A stretch of 64,000 bases of DNA from UBA7374 sp049890275 (GTDB lineage: Bacteria > Verrucomicrobiota > Verrucomicrobiia > Opitutales > Coraliomargaritaceae). Below the pieces are notes generated by a model. That model did not search any database. It had not been told where the DNA came from and worked only from the letters and a program-made list of their open reading frames with translations. The stretch's first letter is position 1. Every line of letters begins with the position of its first letter. The stretch is from the NCBI GenBank assembly GCA_049890275.1, contig JBMHBT010000011.1, positions 124,001-188,000 of the forward strand, in the 5' to 3' direction. The position numbers and the translations under genes are program-made. Positions 38,538 to 47,454 of this stretch are shown here, in pieces.

Positions 38538-39743
38538 GTGTTGCAACATCCTGCCATACAAAAACTGCTCGAACCGGCCACCTCCGAAAAGGTGCTCGGT
38601 CTGCCCGCGCATATCTTTTTCATCGAAAGTGTTGAAATACCGGTCGAACTGGAACCCGGCGAGCTCGATGATTTCGCCGAGCTAACCATCGAATCGATCT
38701 CTCCCTTCCCCCTCGACCAACTCTATTGGGGCTTTGTTGCCTCCGAGTCTTCCAATCGAATCCTCCTCTATGCAGCCCATCGCGAACGAGTCAAAAAAGC
38801 TTCGTCCGAACCGATCGAAGCCTATGCCTGGGTCGTTCCCGAGTTCGCTCCCCTCGCCTCGACTCCGTTTTCCGAAAACACGGAGATCATCCTAACTTCT
38901 GAAACAAGCGTCAGCCTGTTGCAATTTGCGCAAGGAGAAGCCGTGCCCATATATGTCAACGCAGCTGCCTGTACTCCGGAAGAAATCACAGAAACCATTG
39001 GGGAGCTCCGCTCCCATGCCCCCAAAAGTAAGCCCAACACCACGCAGATCCACCTCAACCCCTCCTCTGCGACACTTCGGGATGATCAAAGTCCGGTTTT
39101 CCATTTTCAGCGCGAAGAAGACAACGCTCAGCCGGAAGACGATTATTTGAGCCAGATCAACCTCACTGGGCCCCAGCTCTGGCAAGCGGATCTACGCGAT
39201 CCGAACTACAAAAAAGCAGAACGCAACGCGCGCCGTATCTCCTTCCTTTCCGTGCGCACTCTGGGTTGGGCAGCCCTCTTCATGCTCTTCCTTATCGGTG
39301 TCGAATTCCTTCTTTTCGGCAGCCATCTTTGGCTCGGCTCTCAAGAAAAACGTATCGCCCGCCAACAACCCATTGTCGATACCATCTCCGAACAGCAGAC
39401 CCTCATGTTCAAGCTGGAGCAAATTGAGCGCAATGACCTTCGCCCAATCGCCATCCTCCATGCCCTCAACACCATGCGCCCTGAAGGTATCTACTTTACG
39501 AAAACAGTTGTAGAAGGAGAAAACCAAGTCGTCATCGACGGTGTTTCCAACAACGTCAGCGCCCTCAACCGCTACACCGATGCACTCCAGCAATCCGGAA
39601 ACTTCGAATTACTCCAATCACCCAAATCCCTCACCCGCCAGGGTAAAACGACCTTTACCCTACAGCTTGCCTTCAACAGTACAAAAGCGGAAACGCCCCC
39701 TGTAGCCCCGGAAGGAGGCCAACCCAACAAGAGCGATGCATAG
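38538..39743 (+). CDS. gspL: Type II secretion protein GspL-like, with PilN-like C-terminal part
   Basis: The 401-residue protein starts with GTG at 38538. Its first 200 residues resemble the actin-like cytoplasmic part of GspL/PilM but without a clear ATP site. A membrane helix lies at about 236-258 (LGWAALFMLFLIGVEFLLFG), followed by a PilN/GspL periplasmic region with a coiled stretch and a beta-alpha fold (TMRPEGIYFTKTVVEGENQVVIDG). GspL links the GspE ATPase to GspM in the inner membrane. Assignment rests on topology plus position between gspK and gspM; sequence similarity is low, as usual for this family. Confidence 0.75.
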   Translation: MLQHPAIQKLLEPATSEKVLGLPAHIFFIESVEIPVELEPGELDDFAELTIESISPFPLDQLYWGFVASESSNRILLYAAHRERVKKASSEPIEAYAWVVPEFAPLASTPFSENTEIILTSETSVSLLQFAQGEAVPIYVNAAACTPEEITETIGELRSHAPKSKPNTTQIHLNPSSATLRDDQSPVFHFQREEDNAQPEDDYLSQINLTGPQLWQADLRDPNYKKAERNARRISFLSVRTLGWAALFMLFLIGVEFLLFGSHLWLGSQEKRIARQQPIVDTISEQQTLMFKLEQIERNDLRPIAILHALNTMRPEGIYFTKTVVEGENQVVIDGVSNNVSALNRYTDALQQSGNFELLQSPKSLTRQGKTTFTLQLAFNSTKAETPPVAPEGGQPNKSDA

Positions 39744-40290
39744 AGTGATTCACATCATCATTCAGCTCTTCCGGCGCATGAGTGTGCGCGAACAGCTCCT
39801 CCTTCTTCTCTTCTGCCTGACCCTGCTCGTTCTCTGGTCAGCCAATTTACTCCAGCGCAGCACAACTTGGAATGATGCCCGGCAACAAGCCGCTACTGAC
39901 CTCCAGACCCAGCAGTTGTTGATTGATCGCGAAGCGACCTACAAAGAAGGCCTCGAAGCAGCACTCCAACGGGTAGACCCCACCCAGACGTTTTCTGCCA
40001 GCCAGCTATCCGGGCGCATTGATGAGATACTCCGTAAAGCCCAACTTTCCAACCTGGCCGATATCGACCCCGTCCGTTCCAAGCAGGGAGAAATTTTCAA
40101 CGACCATAATATCCGCGTTCGTTTGGCCCGGATTTCCATTGCACAGATTGTTGAGTTCAACAAACTGCTCCGACAGGAAACGCCTTACATCAACGTCCAA
40201 AAGGTAAATTTAGCAGCGAACCGCAGTAAACCGACGCAAATTGACGCACGCTATGAGATAAACTCCTTTGAGCTGATCCAACGAAAATAA
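39736..40290 (+). CDS. gspM: Type II secretion protein GspM-like
   Basis: The 184-residue protein has a basic start (FRRMSVREQ) then one membrane helix (LLLLLFCLTLLVLWSANLL, about 19-37), a coiled stretch and a ferredoxin-like domain ending LLRQETPYINVQKVNLAA, as in GspM/PilO. It overlaps gspL by 8 bases. The family is too divergent for a motif-level call; topology, length and place support it. Confidence 0.75.
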   Translation: MHRVIHIIIQLFRRMSVREQLLLLLFCLTLLVLWSANLLQRSTTWNDARQQAATDLQTQQLLIDREATYKEGLEAALQRVDPTQTFSASQLSGRIDEILRKAQLSNLADIDPVRSKQGEIFNDHNIRVRLARISIAQIVEFNKLLRQETPYINVQKVNLAANRSKPTQIDARYEINSFELIQRK

Positions 40291-40308
40291 ACAGCATCTA
40301 CCCTATCC

Positions 40309-42450
40309 ATGAAACGCCTTTCCATCACTACCTTTTTATCCTGCCTCCTATTCTGTGGCACCTCTTTACTCTGGTCCCAAGAGACCGTTCCGCAAGAAGG
40401 GACTCTGCCCCAGAATAATTTTGTGCCCCTCGAGCCAGATGCACTGGAGCCAGAAGAAATCGTCGACGAGCTCATCCTTGTTGATATGCCGGCCAATGAA
40501 GTCATCGACCTCCTTGAAACCTTGACTGGAAAAATCATCCTCCGGCGCCAGGACATCACCGCGAAAATCAACTTCAACTCCCGGGGTCCACTCACTGAGA
40601 GCGAAGCCGTACTCGCTCTCGAAAGCATCCTCAGCCTCAATGCGGTTATGCTGACTGACCTCGGCGGACGATTTATGAAGGCGGTCCCTGCGACAAACGT
40701 CAACACACACGTCCCCGAAATGATTGTTGGTAGTACCCTCACCCTCACCCCAAGCCAACAAATCTATGCCAAGATCTTCACACTCGAGTACCTTTTTGCC
40801 ACAGATGCCAGTCCTCGGATTATCCAGCCGCTGTTATCCCAGAACTCCGGCTTAGTCATCTTTGAAAAATCAAATGCCGTACTCGTTACCGATGCTCTCC
40901 TCAACCTCCAACGGATCGAACAAATCCTCAAAGAGGCCGACCAACCCCAAGCCGTCCGCGAGTCCATTGAGTTCGTTAAACTCGACTTCGTGCAAGCCAA
41001 GGAAATGCAGGAACAACTCGAGAACCTCATCCGCGGCCCACTCAAAAACTACCTCGAGGGAAATACTAGTGTTACCGCCGACGAACGCACCAACCAGCTC
41101 ATTATTGTTACCCATACGCCGAATCTACAGATCCTCATGGATGTTATAGAAAACGTTGATATCGACTCCGCTCCACTCACCAGCAGCGAAGTGTTCCCAC
41201 TCCGTCAGGCCAAAGCAGAGGAAGTTGTCCCGATTATTGAGAAAATTATCACCGGACAGGAAGAAGGCCGTGAAGAAGACTCCAAAGTCGCCCGTGAAAA
41301 TAATGCCGCTACTCCCACCAACCAACCCGCTAAGCCCACCATACCCGGCATCCCTGTCACTCCGACAGTCACCGCCGGAGTGGGCACGGCTGATTCCTCC
41401 AGCACCCTTCAATTCTCCAACTTTGTCGGCCTCTCTGCAGACGAGCGGACCAACTCTATCGTCGCTTACGGAACCCACAGCGACCTCCGTACCCTCAAGG
41501 AACTGATTGATAAGATCGACATCCCCCTCCCTCAGGTCCGCATCGAAGCCATCATCACCGAGGTCTCCCTCGACGCCAATCAGGCCAGCGGCTTTTCCAA
41601 ATTCAACCTTGAATACTCCGACGGCCTCACCCAGCTAACCGGTAGTCTTTCGGGCGTAAAAACAACGACGGCAAACCTCGCCGGCGCACTCAACCCGACT
41701 ACCCAATTCGGCAACTTCACCCTCGATGCAGTCCTCGACCTCGCCGAAAGCGATAACGAGATCAAGATCCTCTCCACCCCCTCCATCGTCGTCAGCCACA
41801 ATGAGGAAGGCGTCATCAACGTCAGCCAATCGCGCCCTTTCCAGACCGCCTCAACCACTTTCAACAACAACAACGCTAACGGTAATGCTACCACACAAGA
41901 CCAAGTCGAGTATCGTGATGTCGGTATCAAACTAACCGCCACACCACTGATCGGTGCCGACGGCTCCGTACAGTTGCAAATCGAACAGACCATCGATACT
42001 GTGCAAACCGTAGACGATGCAGAAAGTGAAGACGTCAATACCCGCCCCATTATTGGTAAACGAGAAGCCAACTCCACCGTCACAGTCAACGACGGTGATG
42101 TCATCATCCTCGGCGGACTACAGGAGAACAAAAAAGACACCTCCAATACCTATTTTCCACTGGTCGGACGACTGCCCGTCTTCAAGCAGGTGCTCAGCGG
42201 GAAAAGCGAAAACTACACGCGCACCGAGTTGATTATCTTCATTCGACCCACCGTGCTCAAAACCCCTGAAGAATCGAGAGAGCTCAGCCAAAAAGCCATC
42301 CAACTCATCGAGGAAACTGAAGCCGTGAACAATTTCCTCGAAACCAGTACAATCGGTGACACCTACATGGAAGGCAGCGGCCTGATTAAAAAGGAAACCA
42401 AGCCGAAAAAGGAAAAGAAAGCCGGATGGACCGGGCGCTTCCGCAAATAA
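40309..42450 (+). CDS. gspD: Type II secretion secretin GspD
   Basis: The 713-residue secretin has a signal peptide (SITTFLSCLLFCGTSLLWSQ). A first N-domain follows (about 48-130), then two or more N-domains with the ring-building pattern (LEYLFATDASPRIIQPLLS, FVKLDFVQAKEMQEQLENLI). An acidic linker rich in Glu and Pro precedes the secretin core, which has VRIEAIITEVSLDA, VEYRDVGIKLTATPLIG, VNDGDVIILGGLQ and the lip YFPLVGRLPVFK. The C-terminus is Lys-rich. It forms the outer-membrane gate for folded exoproteins and pairs with the pseudopilins upstream. Confidence 0.93.
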   Translation: MKRLSITTFLSCLLFCGTSLLWSQETVPQEGTLPQNNFVPLEPDALEPEEIVDELILVDMPANEVIDLLETLTGKIILRRQDITAKINFNSRGPLTESEAVLALESILSLNAVMLTDLGGRFMKAVPATNVNTHVPEMIVGSTLTLTPSQQIYAKIFTLEYLFATDASPRIIQPLLSQNSGLVIFEKSNAVLVTDALLNLQRIEQILKEADQPQAVRESIEFVKLDFVQAKEMQEQLENLIRGPLKNYLEGNTSVTADERTNQLIIVTHTPNLQILMDVIENVDIDSAPLTSSEVFPLRQAKAEEVVPIIEKIITGQEEGREEDSKVARENNAATPTNQPAKPTIPGIPVTPTVTAGVGTADSSSTLQFSNFVGLSADERTNSIVAYGTHSDLRTLKELIDKIDIPLPQVRIEAIITEVSLDANQASGFSKFNLEYSDGLTQLTGSLSGVKTTTANLAGALNPTTQFGNFTLDAVLDLAESDNEIKILSTPSIVVSHNEEGVINVSQSRPFQTASTTFNNNNANGNATTQDQVEYRDVGIKLTATPLIGADGSVQLQIEQTIDTVQTVDDAESEDVNTRPIIGKREANSTVTVNDGDVIILGGLQENKKDTSNTYFPLVGRLPVFKQVLSGKSENYTRTELIIFIRPTVLKTPEESRELSQKAIQLIEETEAVNNFLETSTIGDTYMEGSGLIKKETKPKKEKKAGWTGRFRK

Positions 42451-42470
42451 CAATCTTCCGCTACTGAGTC

Positions 42471-43010
42471 ATGCAACAGCAATTCAAGAAGCTCCACAAA
42501 GTCATCGCAGCAGGCATCCTCTGCCTTGCATTGGCTCCCTTCTGCCTTGCTGAAGAAAAAACACTCCAGAGCGACAGCCCCTTCCTACCCCCCGGATACG
42601 GAAAAAAACAAGCGCCACCTCCCCCTCCAACCGTTCAACAGGGAGAAATCGCACGCAACCTGCAACTACGCGGTATCATGCGTATGAAAGGCACCTACTC
42701 CTTCAGCTTCTTTGATAAAAAAAGTAACAAAAGCTTTTGGATTAAAGAGCAATCGACCAGCAGGGACGGTTATACTGTCGGCAGTTATAATCCAGACACA
42801 AAGACCGTTTCCGTCACCAAGGGTGGAACATCCGAGCAAGTCACTCTCATCAGTAGCAGCAATCAGCCACAGATGGTCAACAAAAGTGTCAGCGTCGGAA
42901 AGACAGCGCCTCCCATAAAGCCGACCACAGCAAAGCCACCGGCTAACAACCAAAATAAAACCGCGCGCACAATTCCCCGTCGAAGAGTCATCCTGCCAAA
43001 AAAAAATTAA
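42471..43010 (+). CDS. GspC/PilP-like periplasmic protein of the secretion operon
   Basis: The 179-residue protein has a signal peptide (AAGILCLALAPFCLAEE), a proline-rich linker (QAPPPPPTVQQG) and a small beta-rich domain starting LQLRGIMRMKGTYSFSFFDKK. This resembles the homology region of GspC/PilP proteins (LLGV..... ..A.i.....). A basic Pro/Lys tail ends at RVILPKKN. It sits 20 bases downstream of gspD and is the last gene of the operon. GspC links the inner-membrane platform to GspD, but this protein has no anchor, so the assignment is tentative. Confidence 0.6.
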   Translation: MQQQFKKLHKVIAAGILCLALAPFCLAEEKTLQSDSPFLPPGYGKKQAPPPPPTVQQGEIARNLQLRGIMRMKGTYSFSFFDKKSNKSFWIKEQSTSRDGYTVGSYNPDTKTVSVTKGGTSEQVTLISSSNQPQMVNKSVSVGKTAPPIKPTTAKPPANNQNKTARTIPRRRVILPKKN

Positions 43011-43097
43011 CCTTGTAGTATCACTCACTCCAATGGATTGCCTCTGGAGTCGAAAAGGATTTGCCCGCGAAGCCGCACCGGTTGATTGTCTTCGTAC

Positions 43098-44255
43098 ATG
43101 AACAACTCTCCGTACGATTTCGACAACTGCCCCGACCGCAAAGGATTCGGCTCCCTCAAGTGGGATAAATACAAGGAACAGGAAATCCTCCCGCTCTGGG
43201 TGGCCGATATGGACTTCACCACCGCGCCGGAAATCCTCGAGGCCCTCCGGGAACGCCTCGAACACGCTGTCTTTGGCTACACCATTCCTTACCAAGCACC
43301 CGTTGAGGCTGTCCTCCACTACCTGCAAAGTAGCCATCACTACAAAGCAGATGCCGAGTGGCTCAACTTCCTCCCCGGCCTCGTCCCCGCTCTCAATATC
43401 TGCTCACATGCCTTCACCCAACCGGGCGAATCCATCCTCACCGCCACTCCGGTCTACCCACCCTTTCTCAGCGCGCCCCAATACGCAGGTCGCGATTTAA
43501 TCACCGTGCCCCTCTGTCTCGATGCAAACGATTCATGGACACTCGATTTTGATGCGATGGAAGAAGCCATCCGTCCGGATACTCGCCTCTTCATCCTCTG
43601 TAACCCCCACAATCCTGTGGGCCGTGTCTACACCCGAGAAGAACTCAACCAATTAGCTGATTTCTGTCAGCGGCACGACCTCATCCTCATTTCCGACGAG
43701 ATCCACTGCGATCTCATTCTCGACGAGCAAGCCAGTCACATCGCCACCGCAACTCTCAGTCCGGAAATCGCCCGCCGCACCGTCACTTTGATGGCTCCGA
43801 GTAAGACCTATAATCTACCCGGTCTCGCCTGCGCCTACTCGGTTATTGAAGACGACGCACTCCGCCGGAAATTCCGCAAAACCCTCCGCGGACTCATCAC
43901 CGAGGTCAACTGCTTTGGTTACACCGCTTGCGCGGCAGCGTACAACCATGGCGAACCCTGGCGCCAGGCACTCATCAGCTACCTCCGGTCCAATTACCAA
44001 CTCGTGCGAGACTTCCTCCGCAATGAAATCCCGGAAATCGGTTTCCGACCAATGCAAGCGACCTATCTCGCTTGGCTCGACGTCTCCGCATTAGGTATCA
44101 CCAACCCCGCTGCCCATTTTGAAAACCACGGTGTTGGTCTCTCCGACGGAACCCCTTTCCAGGGACACGGACACCTGCGCCTGAACTTCGGCTGCCCCCA
44201 GAATCGCTTGCAAGAAGGACTCGAAAAAATGGCCCGCGCAGTGCAAAAGCGCTGA
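43098..44255 (+). CDS. PatB/MalY-type cystathionine beta-lyase / aminotransferase
   Basis: The ATG at 43098 gives 385 residues. It has RKGFGSLKWDKY near the start, LPLWVADMDFTTAPEILEALRERL (spread over about 30-54), GLVPALNICSHAFTQPGESIL, FILCNPHNPVGRVYT, ISDEIHCDLIL, and SKTYNLPGLACAY with the PLP lysine near 235. The MalY/PatB group cleaves cystathionine and related C-S bonds and can represses maltose genes in Escherichia. It stands 87 bases after the secretion operon and just before hslR. Confidence 0.9.
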   Translation: MNNSPYDFDNCPDRKGFGSLKWDKYKEQEILPLWVADMDFTTAPEILEALRERLEHAVFGYTIPYQAPVEAVLHYLQSSHHYKADAEWLNFLPGLVPALNICSHAFTQPGESILTATPVYPPFLSAPQYAGRDLITVPLCLDANDSWTLDFDAMEEAIRPDTRLFILCNPHNPVGRVYTREELNQLADFCQRHDLILISDEIHCDLILDEQASHIATATLSPEIARRTVTLMAPSKTYNLPGLACAYSVIEDDALRRKFRKTLRGLITEVNCFGYTACAAAYNHGEPWRQALISYLRSNYQLVRDFLRNEIPEIGFRPMQATYLAWLDVSALGITNPAAHFENHGVGLSDGTPFQGHGHLRLNFGCPQNRLQEGLEKMARAVQKR

Positions 44256-44277
44256 TCCTCTCCGCCCTACGCCCCCC

Positions 44278-44673
44278 ATGAGCGAAGCCGAACAACCTGC
44301 AGTCCGAATCGACAAATGGCTCTGGGCAGTTCGCGTCTACAAGACCCGAAGCGATGCCGCTGATGCCTGCCGGGGATCGGCAGTACGCCTCAATGGAATC
44401 ACCACGAAGCCCTCCGCAAAACTGCGCGCAGGCGATCTCGTAACCGCACGTACAGCCGCTCTCACCCGTACGCTTCTTGTTACCGGAGTCACCGAAAAAC
44501 GCGTCGGCGCCCCGCGCGTAAAAGAATTCCTTGAAGACCGCACCCCCGAATCCGAATACGAAGCCGCCCGCGAAAAACGCGACAATGCCCGACTCTTCGC
44601 TCTGGATCAAGGCGGACGCCCGACCAAAAAAGACCGTCGCGATATTGAGCGACTCCTCGGCCCAGATTGGTAA
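44278..44673 (+). CDS. hslR: S4-domain RNA-binding heat-shock protein 15
   Basis: The 131-residue protein has the S4 motif RIDKWLWAVRVYKTRSDAADACRGSAVRLNG (spread over about 10-40) and a basic C-terminus with GRPTKKDRRDIERL. This is the HslR/Hsp15 pattern: it binds 50S subunits carrying stalled nascent chains. It lies 22 bases after patB and converges on ispF. Confidence 0.9.
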   Translation: MSEAEQPAVRIDKWLWAVRVYKTRSDAADACRGSAVRLNGITTKPSAKLRAGDLVTARTAALTRTLLVTGVTEKRVGAPRVKEFLEDRTPESEYEAAREKRDNARLFALDQGGRPTKKDRRDIERLLGPDW

Positions 44674-44691
44674 ACTGCTGTAATCGGCAGT

Positions 44692-45174
44692 CTAGTCCCG
44701 AACAGCCGTGAGGACTGCCGTACAACGCAGGCCTTCGCCCCGTCCCACCCCGTCCAGTTGCTCACCCGTAGTCGCGGTAATGCATACTGCATCCGTTTCA
44801 ACCCCCAGTAAGCCCGCCACGGATTCCCGCAAAGCCGGCACCTTCGGATCAATCTTCGGGCGCTTCCCTTCCAGCACAATGGAAACATGTGAGATCGACC
44901 AAGGTGAAAGATCTTTCAGCGCCTCCTGCAAATACACTTTGCTGTCAGTCACTCCCTCCCGGCAAAGTGCGTCCGCCACTGAGCCGATCACTGTGCGCCC
45001 AGTCACCCCGCTGATCGAATCGGTCAGCGCATGCAACAAAACATCGGCATCACTGTTACCTGCCAGCGCCGGCGCATCAGCAAATTCAAGACCACCCAAG
45101 ATCAGAGGCCGATCCGAATCACCTTCCACAAAACGGTGACTATCGATGCCCAGACCCGCCCGTACTTGCATCAT
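44692..45174 (-). CDS. ispF: 2-C-methyl-D-erythritol 2,4-cyclodiphosphate synthase
   Basis: The 160-residue enzyme has GLGIDSHRF (metal ligands Asp and His), GNSDADVLLHALTDSISG (third ligand His), IVLEGKRPKIDP and TTGEQLDGVGRGEGL, all IspF motifs. It makes the cyclic diphosphate in the non-mevalonate isoprenoid pathway. Start ATG 45174 overlaps the ndk stop by 4 bases (ATGA), so the two are translationally coupled. Confidence 0.96.
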   Translation of the reverse strand: MMQVRAGLGIDSHRFVEGDSDRPLILGGLEFADAPALAGNSDADVLLHALTDSISGVTGRTVIGSVADALCREGVTDSKVYLQEALKDLSPWSISHVSIVLEGKRPKIDPKVPALRESVAGLLGVETDAVCITATTGEQLDGVGRGEGLRCTAVLTAVRD

Positions 45175-45578
45175 GATAACTCTGGAAAGAAGCGGCTGAT
45201 TTCAGCCGACGACGACTCCGGACCATCCGAAGCATGTACCACATTGCGCATCATGTCCGTACCCAGATCGCCGCGAATCGTACCCGCAGGTGCTTCCTGC
45301 GAGTTCGTCGGTCCGAGTAATTCGCGCACTGCGCTGATTACATTCTCCCCGGAGAGAATCATCATCAACACCGGACGCGAACTCATGAAGGCTTCGATCT
45401 CCGGAAAAAACGGCAGATCCGCGACATGAGCATAATGCTCGCGCAAAATAGATCCGTCCAGTTGCGCAACCTTAGACGCAACAATTTCGAAACCGGCCTT
45501 TTCGAAACGAGAGAGTACTGCACCCGCAATGCGCTTTTCCATGCAGTCGGGCTTTAGGATAATAAATGTCTTTTCCAT
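45171..45578 (-). CDS. ndk: Nucleoside diphosphate kinase
   Basis: The 135-residue enzyme has TFIILKPDCMEKRIAG (about 4-19), a catalytic-site NVVHASDGPESS with His near 117 that is phosphorylated, and TIRGDLGTDM. It balances NTP pools. It is slightly shorter than the 141-143 residues usual in bacteria. The unit ndk-ispF is transcribed leftward, with tRNA-Gly upstream on the same strand. Confidence 0.95.
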   Translation of the reverse strand: MEKTFIILKPDCMEKRIAGAVLSRFEKAGFEIVASKVAQLDGSILREHYAHVADLPFFPEIEAFMSSRPVLMMILSGENVISAVRELLGPTNSQEAPAGTIRGDLGTDMMRNVVHASDGPESSSAEISRFFPELS

Positions 45579-45660
45579 GATAGATACGATACGACAAATG
45601 AACTGTATTTGATCGCGCCAGCTTACAAGCCGAATCTTTTTATTAAAAAAACGAAGACAC

Positions 45661-45696
45661 AGAAAAAAGGCCCCCGGTTAAAAACCGGAGGCCTAA
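45661..45696 (-). terminator. Terminator downstream of tRNA-Gly
   Basis: A GGCC-CCGGTT / AACCGG-AGGCC hairpin lies next to a T-run on the minus strand, just past the tRNA-Gly 3' end. Confidence 0.75.
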
Positions 45697-45697
45697 G

Positions 45698-45779
<82 letters not shown>

Positions 45780-45952
45780 CAGAAAAGCGATAATCCAGAC
45801 AAAATCTGAGACATGGGTCGCCTGTCAATGCGAATCTACAGGAAATTATTCCCCCGACAGAGTATAGAATTCAGATCTCATCCAAAAAAACACTTTACAG
45901 TCGGCGTCCAATACGATGCTTTAGAGAGCTTACGCCACTCCAAACAACTTTG

Positions 45953-46030
<78 letters not shown>

Positions 46031-46033
46031 TTT

Positions 46034-46066
46034 AAAAGCCCGCACAAACGTGCGGGCTTTCTTTTT
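46034..46066 (+). terminator. Rho-independent terminator after tRNA-Met
   Basis: A perfect 9-bp stem (AGCCCGCAC / GTGCGGGCT) with a 4-base loop is followed by TTCTTTTT; it starts 4 bases after the CCA end. Confidence 0.9.
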
Positions 46067-46258
46067 ACGGCGAAGCCGAAGGACTGGAGTTGAACCCTGG
46101 TTCTACCGAGGAGTGCAGCGACGACACAAGAGGACGAAACGTTCGACCCAACAATCCAGGCTCCTTTGTCCTGCTGTAGCACTGCGTAGGCGGATGTGCC
46201 GATTTCAAAGCCCGGAACAACGATCCTACACTAACTGCTTCTGCCGACCGGAGCTTGC

Positions 46259-47101
46259 TTACCTTGCGTTCGCGCCCCGGGAACGATAGCGCAACATAAT
46301 CACAACAAAAGCCAAAGATCCGACTGCGAGGGCAAAGCTTTCCGGTTCCGGGATCGCTTCTATGGCATCGATCGCACCCAGATAGATGGTTCCCCTGCCT
46401 CCGGATGAATGGGTGTCATCCGTATACAGCGTCACCTCGGTCACCGGCGCGTCAAAAGTCACCGTAGCCACAATCGCGGTTCGGTTGATATTGTTTGGAC
46501 GGAGAAACCGGTTCGACGCGCTACGGGTTGTAAAATAAGGCCGAGGCAAGGTTAGGGTATCCGTGTTGTGTACCACGATCTTCCCGTCTCCAAAGTTGCT
46601 TGTACCCGCATGTGGTGTGAACTCTGTTTGTGTAGACGACACCTCATTCCGATCATAGGGATCCACTCCATTGGAAAAACTTGTCCAGGAACCCGTGCTC
46701 ACCCCGACCGACTCCTGTATAGTACTACTCCAAAGCCAGTCCTGACTGGGAAAATCAAAGGTAATGCTTTCCACCGGCTTGCTGAATGTCAGCTTCAGCC
46801 AATCGTGGTTGTTCGCTCCATGTTCGCCCCGGAACTTCATCTTGCCGTTATACGTCCCACTTGTCGGAATTTCCATAATCCGGCCGGAAACTTGCATAGA
46901 AAATTCTCCATTGGAAAAACTTCCGGAAACATCCCTTTCATTGGTCCCCTGATCAGTGAGCGTCAGACCGGAAAAATCACTGAAGCGGTGCGTTGGCCCC
47001 GACTGCCCAAACGAAACAGAGGAAATCAGGACAAAAAGAAGCGGCATACAACGACCCGTTCCTCGCATGGGATTCAGCCATTGTGTTTGGTACATATTCA
47101 T
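46259..47101 (-). CDS. PEP-CTERM sorting-domain protein
   Basis: The ATG at 47101 is used because a basic stretch and signal peptide (CMPLLFVLISSVSFGQ) follow it; an earlier start adds 19 residues with no signal. The mature part is beta-rich with FDFPSQDWLWSS and FDAPVTEVTLYTDDTHS, and has no recognised enzyme motif. The C-terminus is the hallmark IPEPESFALAVGSLAFVVIMLRYRSRG: a PEP motif, a membrane helix and basic residues. Exosortase is expected to cut it after membrane transfer. Matrix or surface protein of unknown role. Confidence 0.85.
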   Translation of the reverse strand: MNMYQTQWLNPMRGTGRCMPLLFVLISSVSFGQSGPTHRFSDFSGLTLTDQGTNERDVSGSFSNGEFSMQVSGRIMEIPTSGTYNGKMKFRGEHGANNHDWLKLTFSKPVESITFDFPSQDWLWSSTIQESVGVSTGSWTSFSNGVDPYDRNEVSSTQTEFTPHAGTSNFGDGKIVVHNTDTLTLPRPYFTTRSASNRFLRPNNINRTAIVATVTFDAPVTEVTLYTDDTHSSGGRGTIYLGAIDAIEAIPEPESFALAVGSLAFVVIMLRYRSRGANAR

Positions 47102-47159
47102 ATTTTTGATTTCACGGTACCCCGACTCATCGGGACGACTAGATGGCAATACACCCAAA

Positions 47160-47215
47160 ACTAGGGTTATTATTATAATATAGATGAGTAATATAATCTA
47201 CTAATGCAAGCCTTT
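47160..47215 (-). promoter_or_regulatory. AT-rich promoter-like region of the PEP-CTERM gene
   Basis: On the minus strand this AT-rich block has TTGCAT near its upstream end and several TATAAT-like words (TATTATAAT) before the gene. Spacing is not ideal, so the exact -10 is uncertain. Confidence 0.35.
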
Positions 47216-47313
47216 TTAGTAAAGCTACCAACAAACGTTCAGAAGCAAGCGCTTCGGCGACGAACAGCTAACGGCCAGTACTGCCGCAGAAACTTCCGTA
47301 GGGGTTTGGGCTT

Positions 47314-47454
47314 TTAAGCAGCCACCTCACGAATGAAGGTATCCACAAAATCGACCACTTTATCCAAAACCCGGATGCGGGTCGGGCCACGCTCAGCCAG
47401 TTTTAAGGAGCGCTCGATCTCAATAATCTCTCCGCGAGAGCCGAATGATCCGCT
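47314..47454 (-). other. In-frame 46-codon open stretch directly after the aminopeptidase stop
   Basis: Immediately after the TAG of the aminopeptidase gene the same frame stays open for 46 codons to TAA. It reads like a real helical protein tail (EIIEIERSLKLAERG, RVLDKVVDFVDTFIREV). It could be the remnant of an older C-terminus or of another gene, or chance. Confidence 0.35.

Noticed and set aside
46080..46258. A gene between tRNA-Met and the PEP-CTERM gene
   Set aside because: Only a short frame with no motif; the sequence resembles the tRNA-flanking repeat next to tRNA-Ser.
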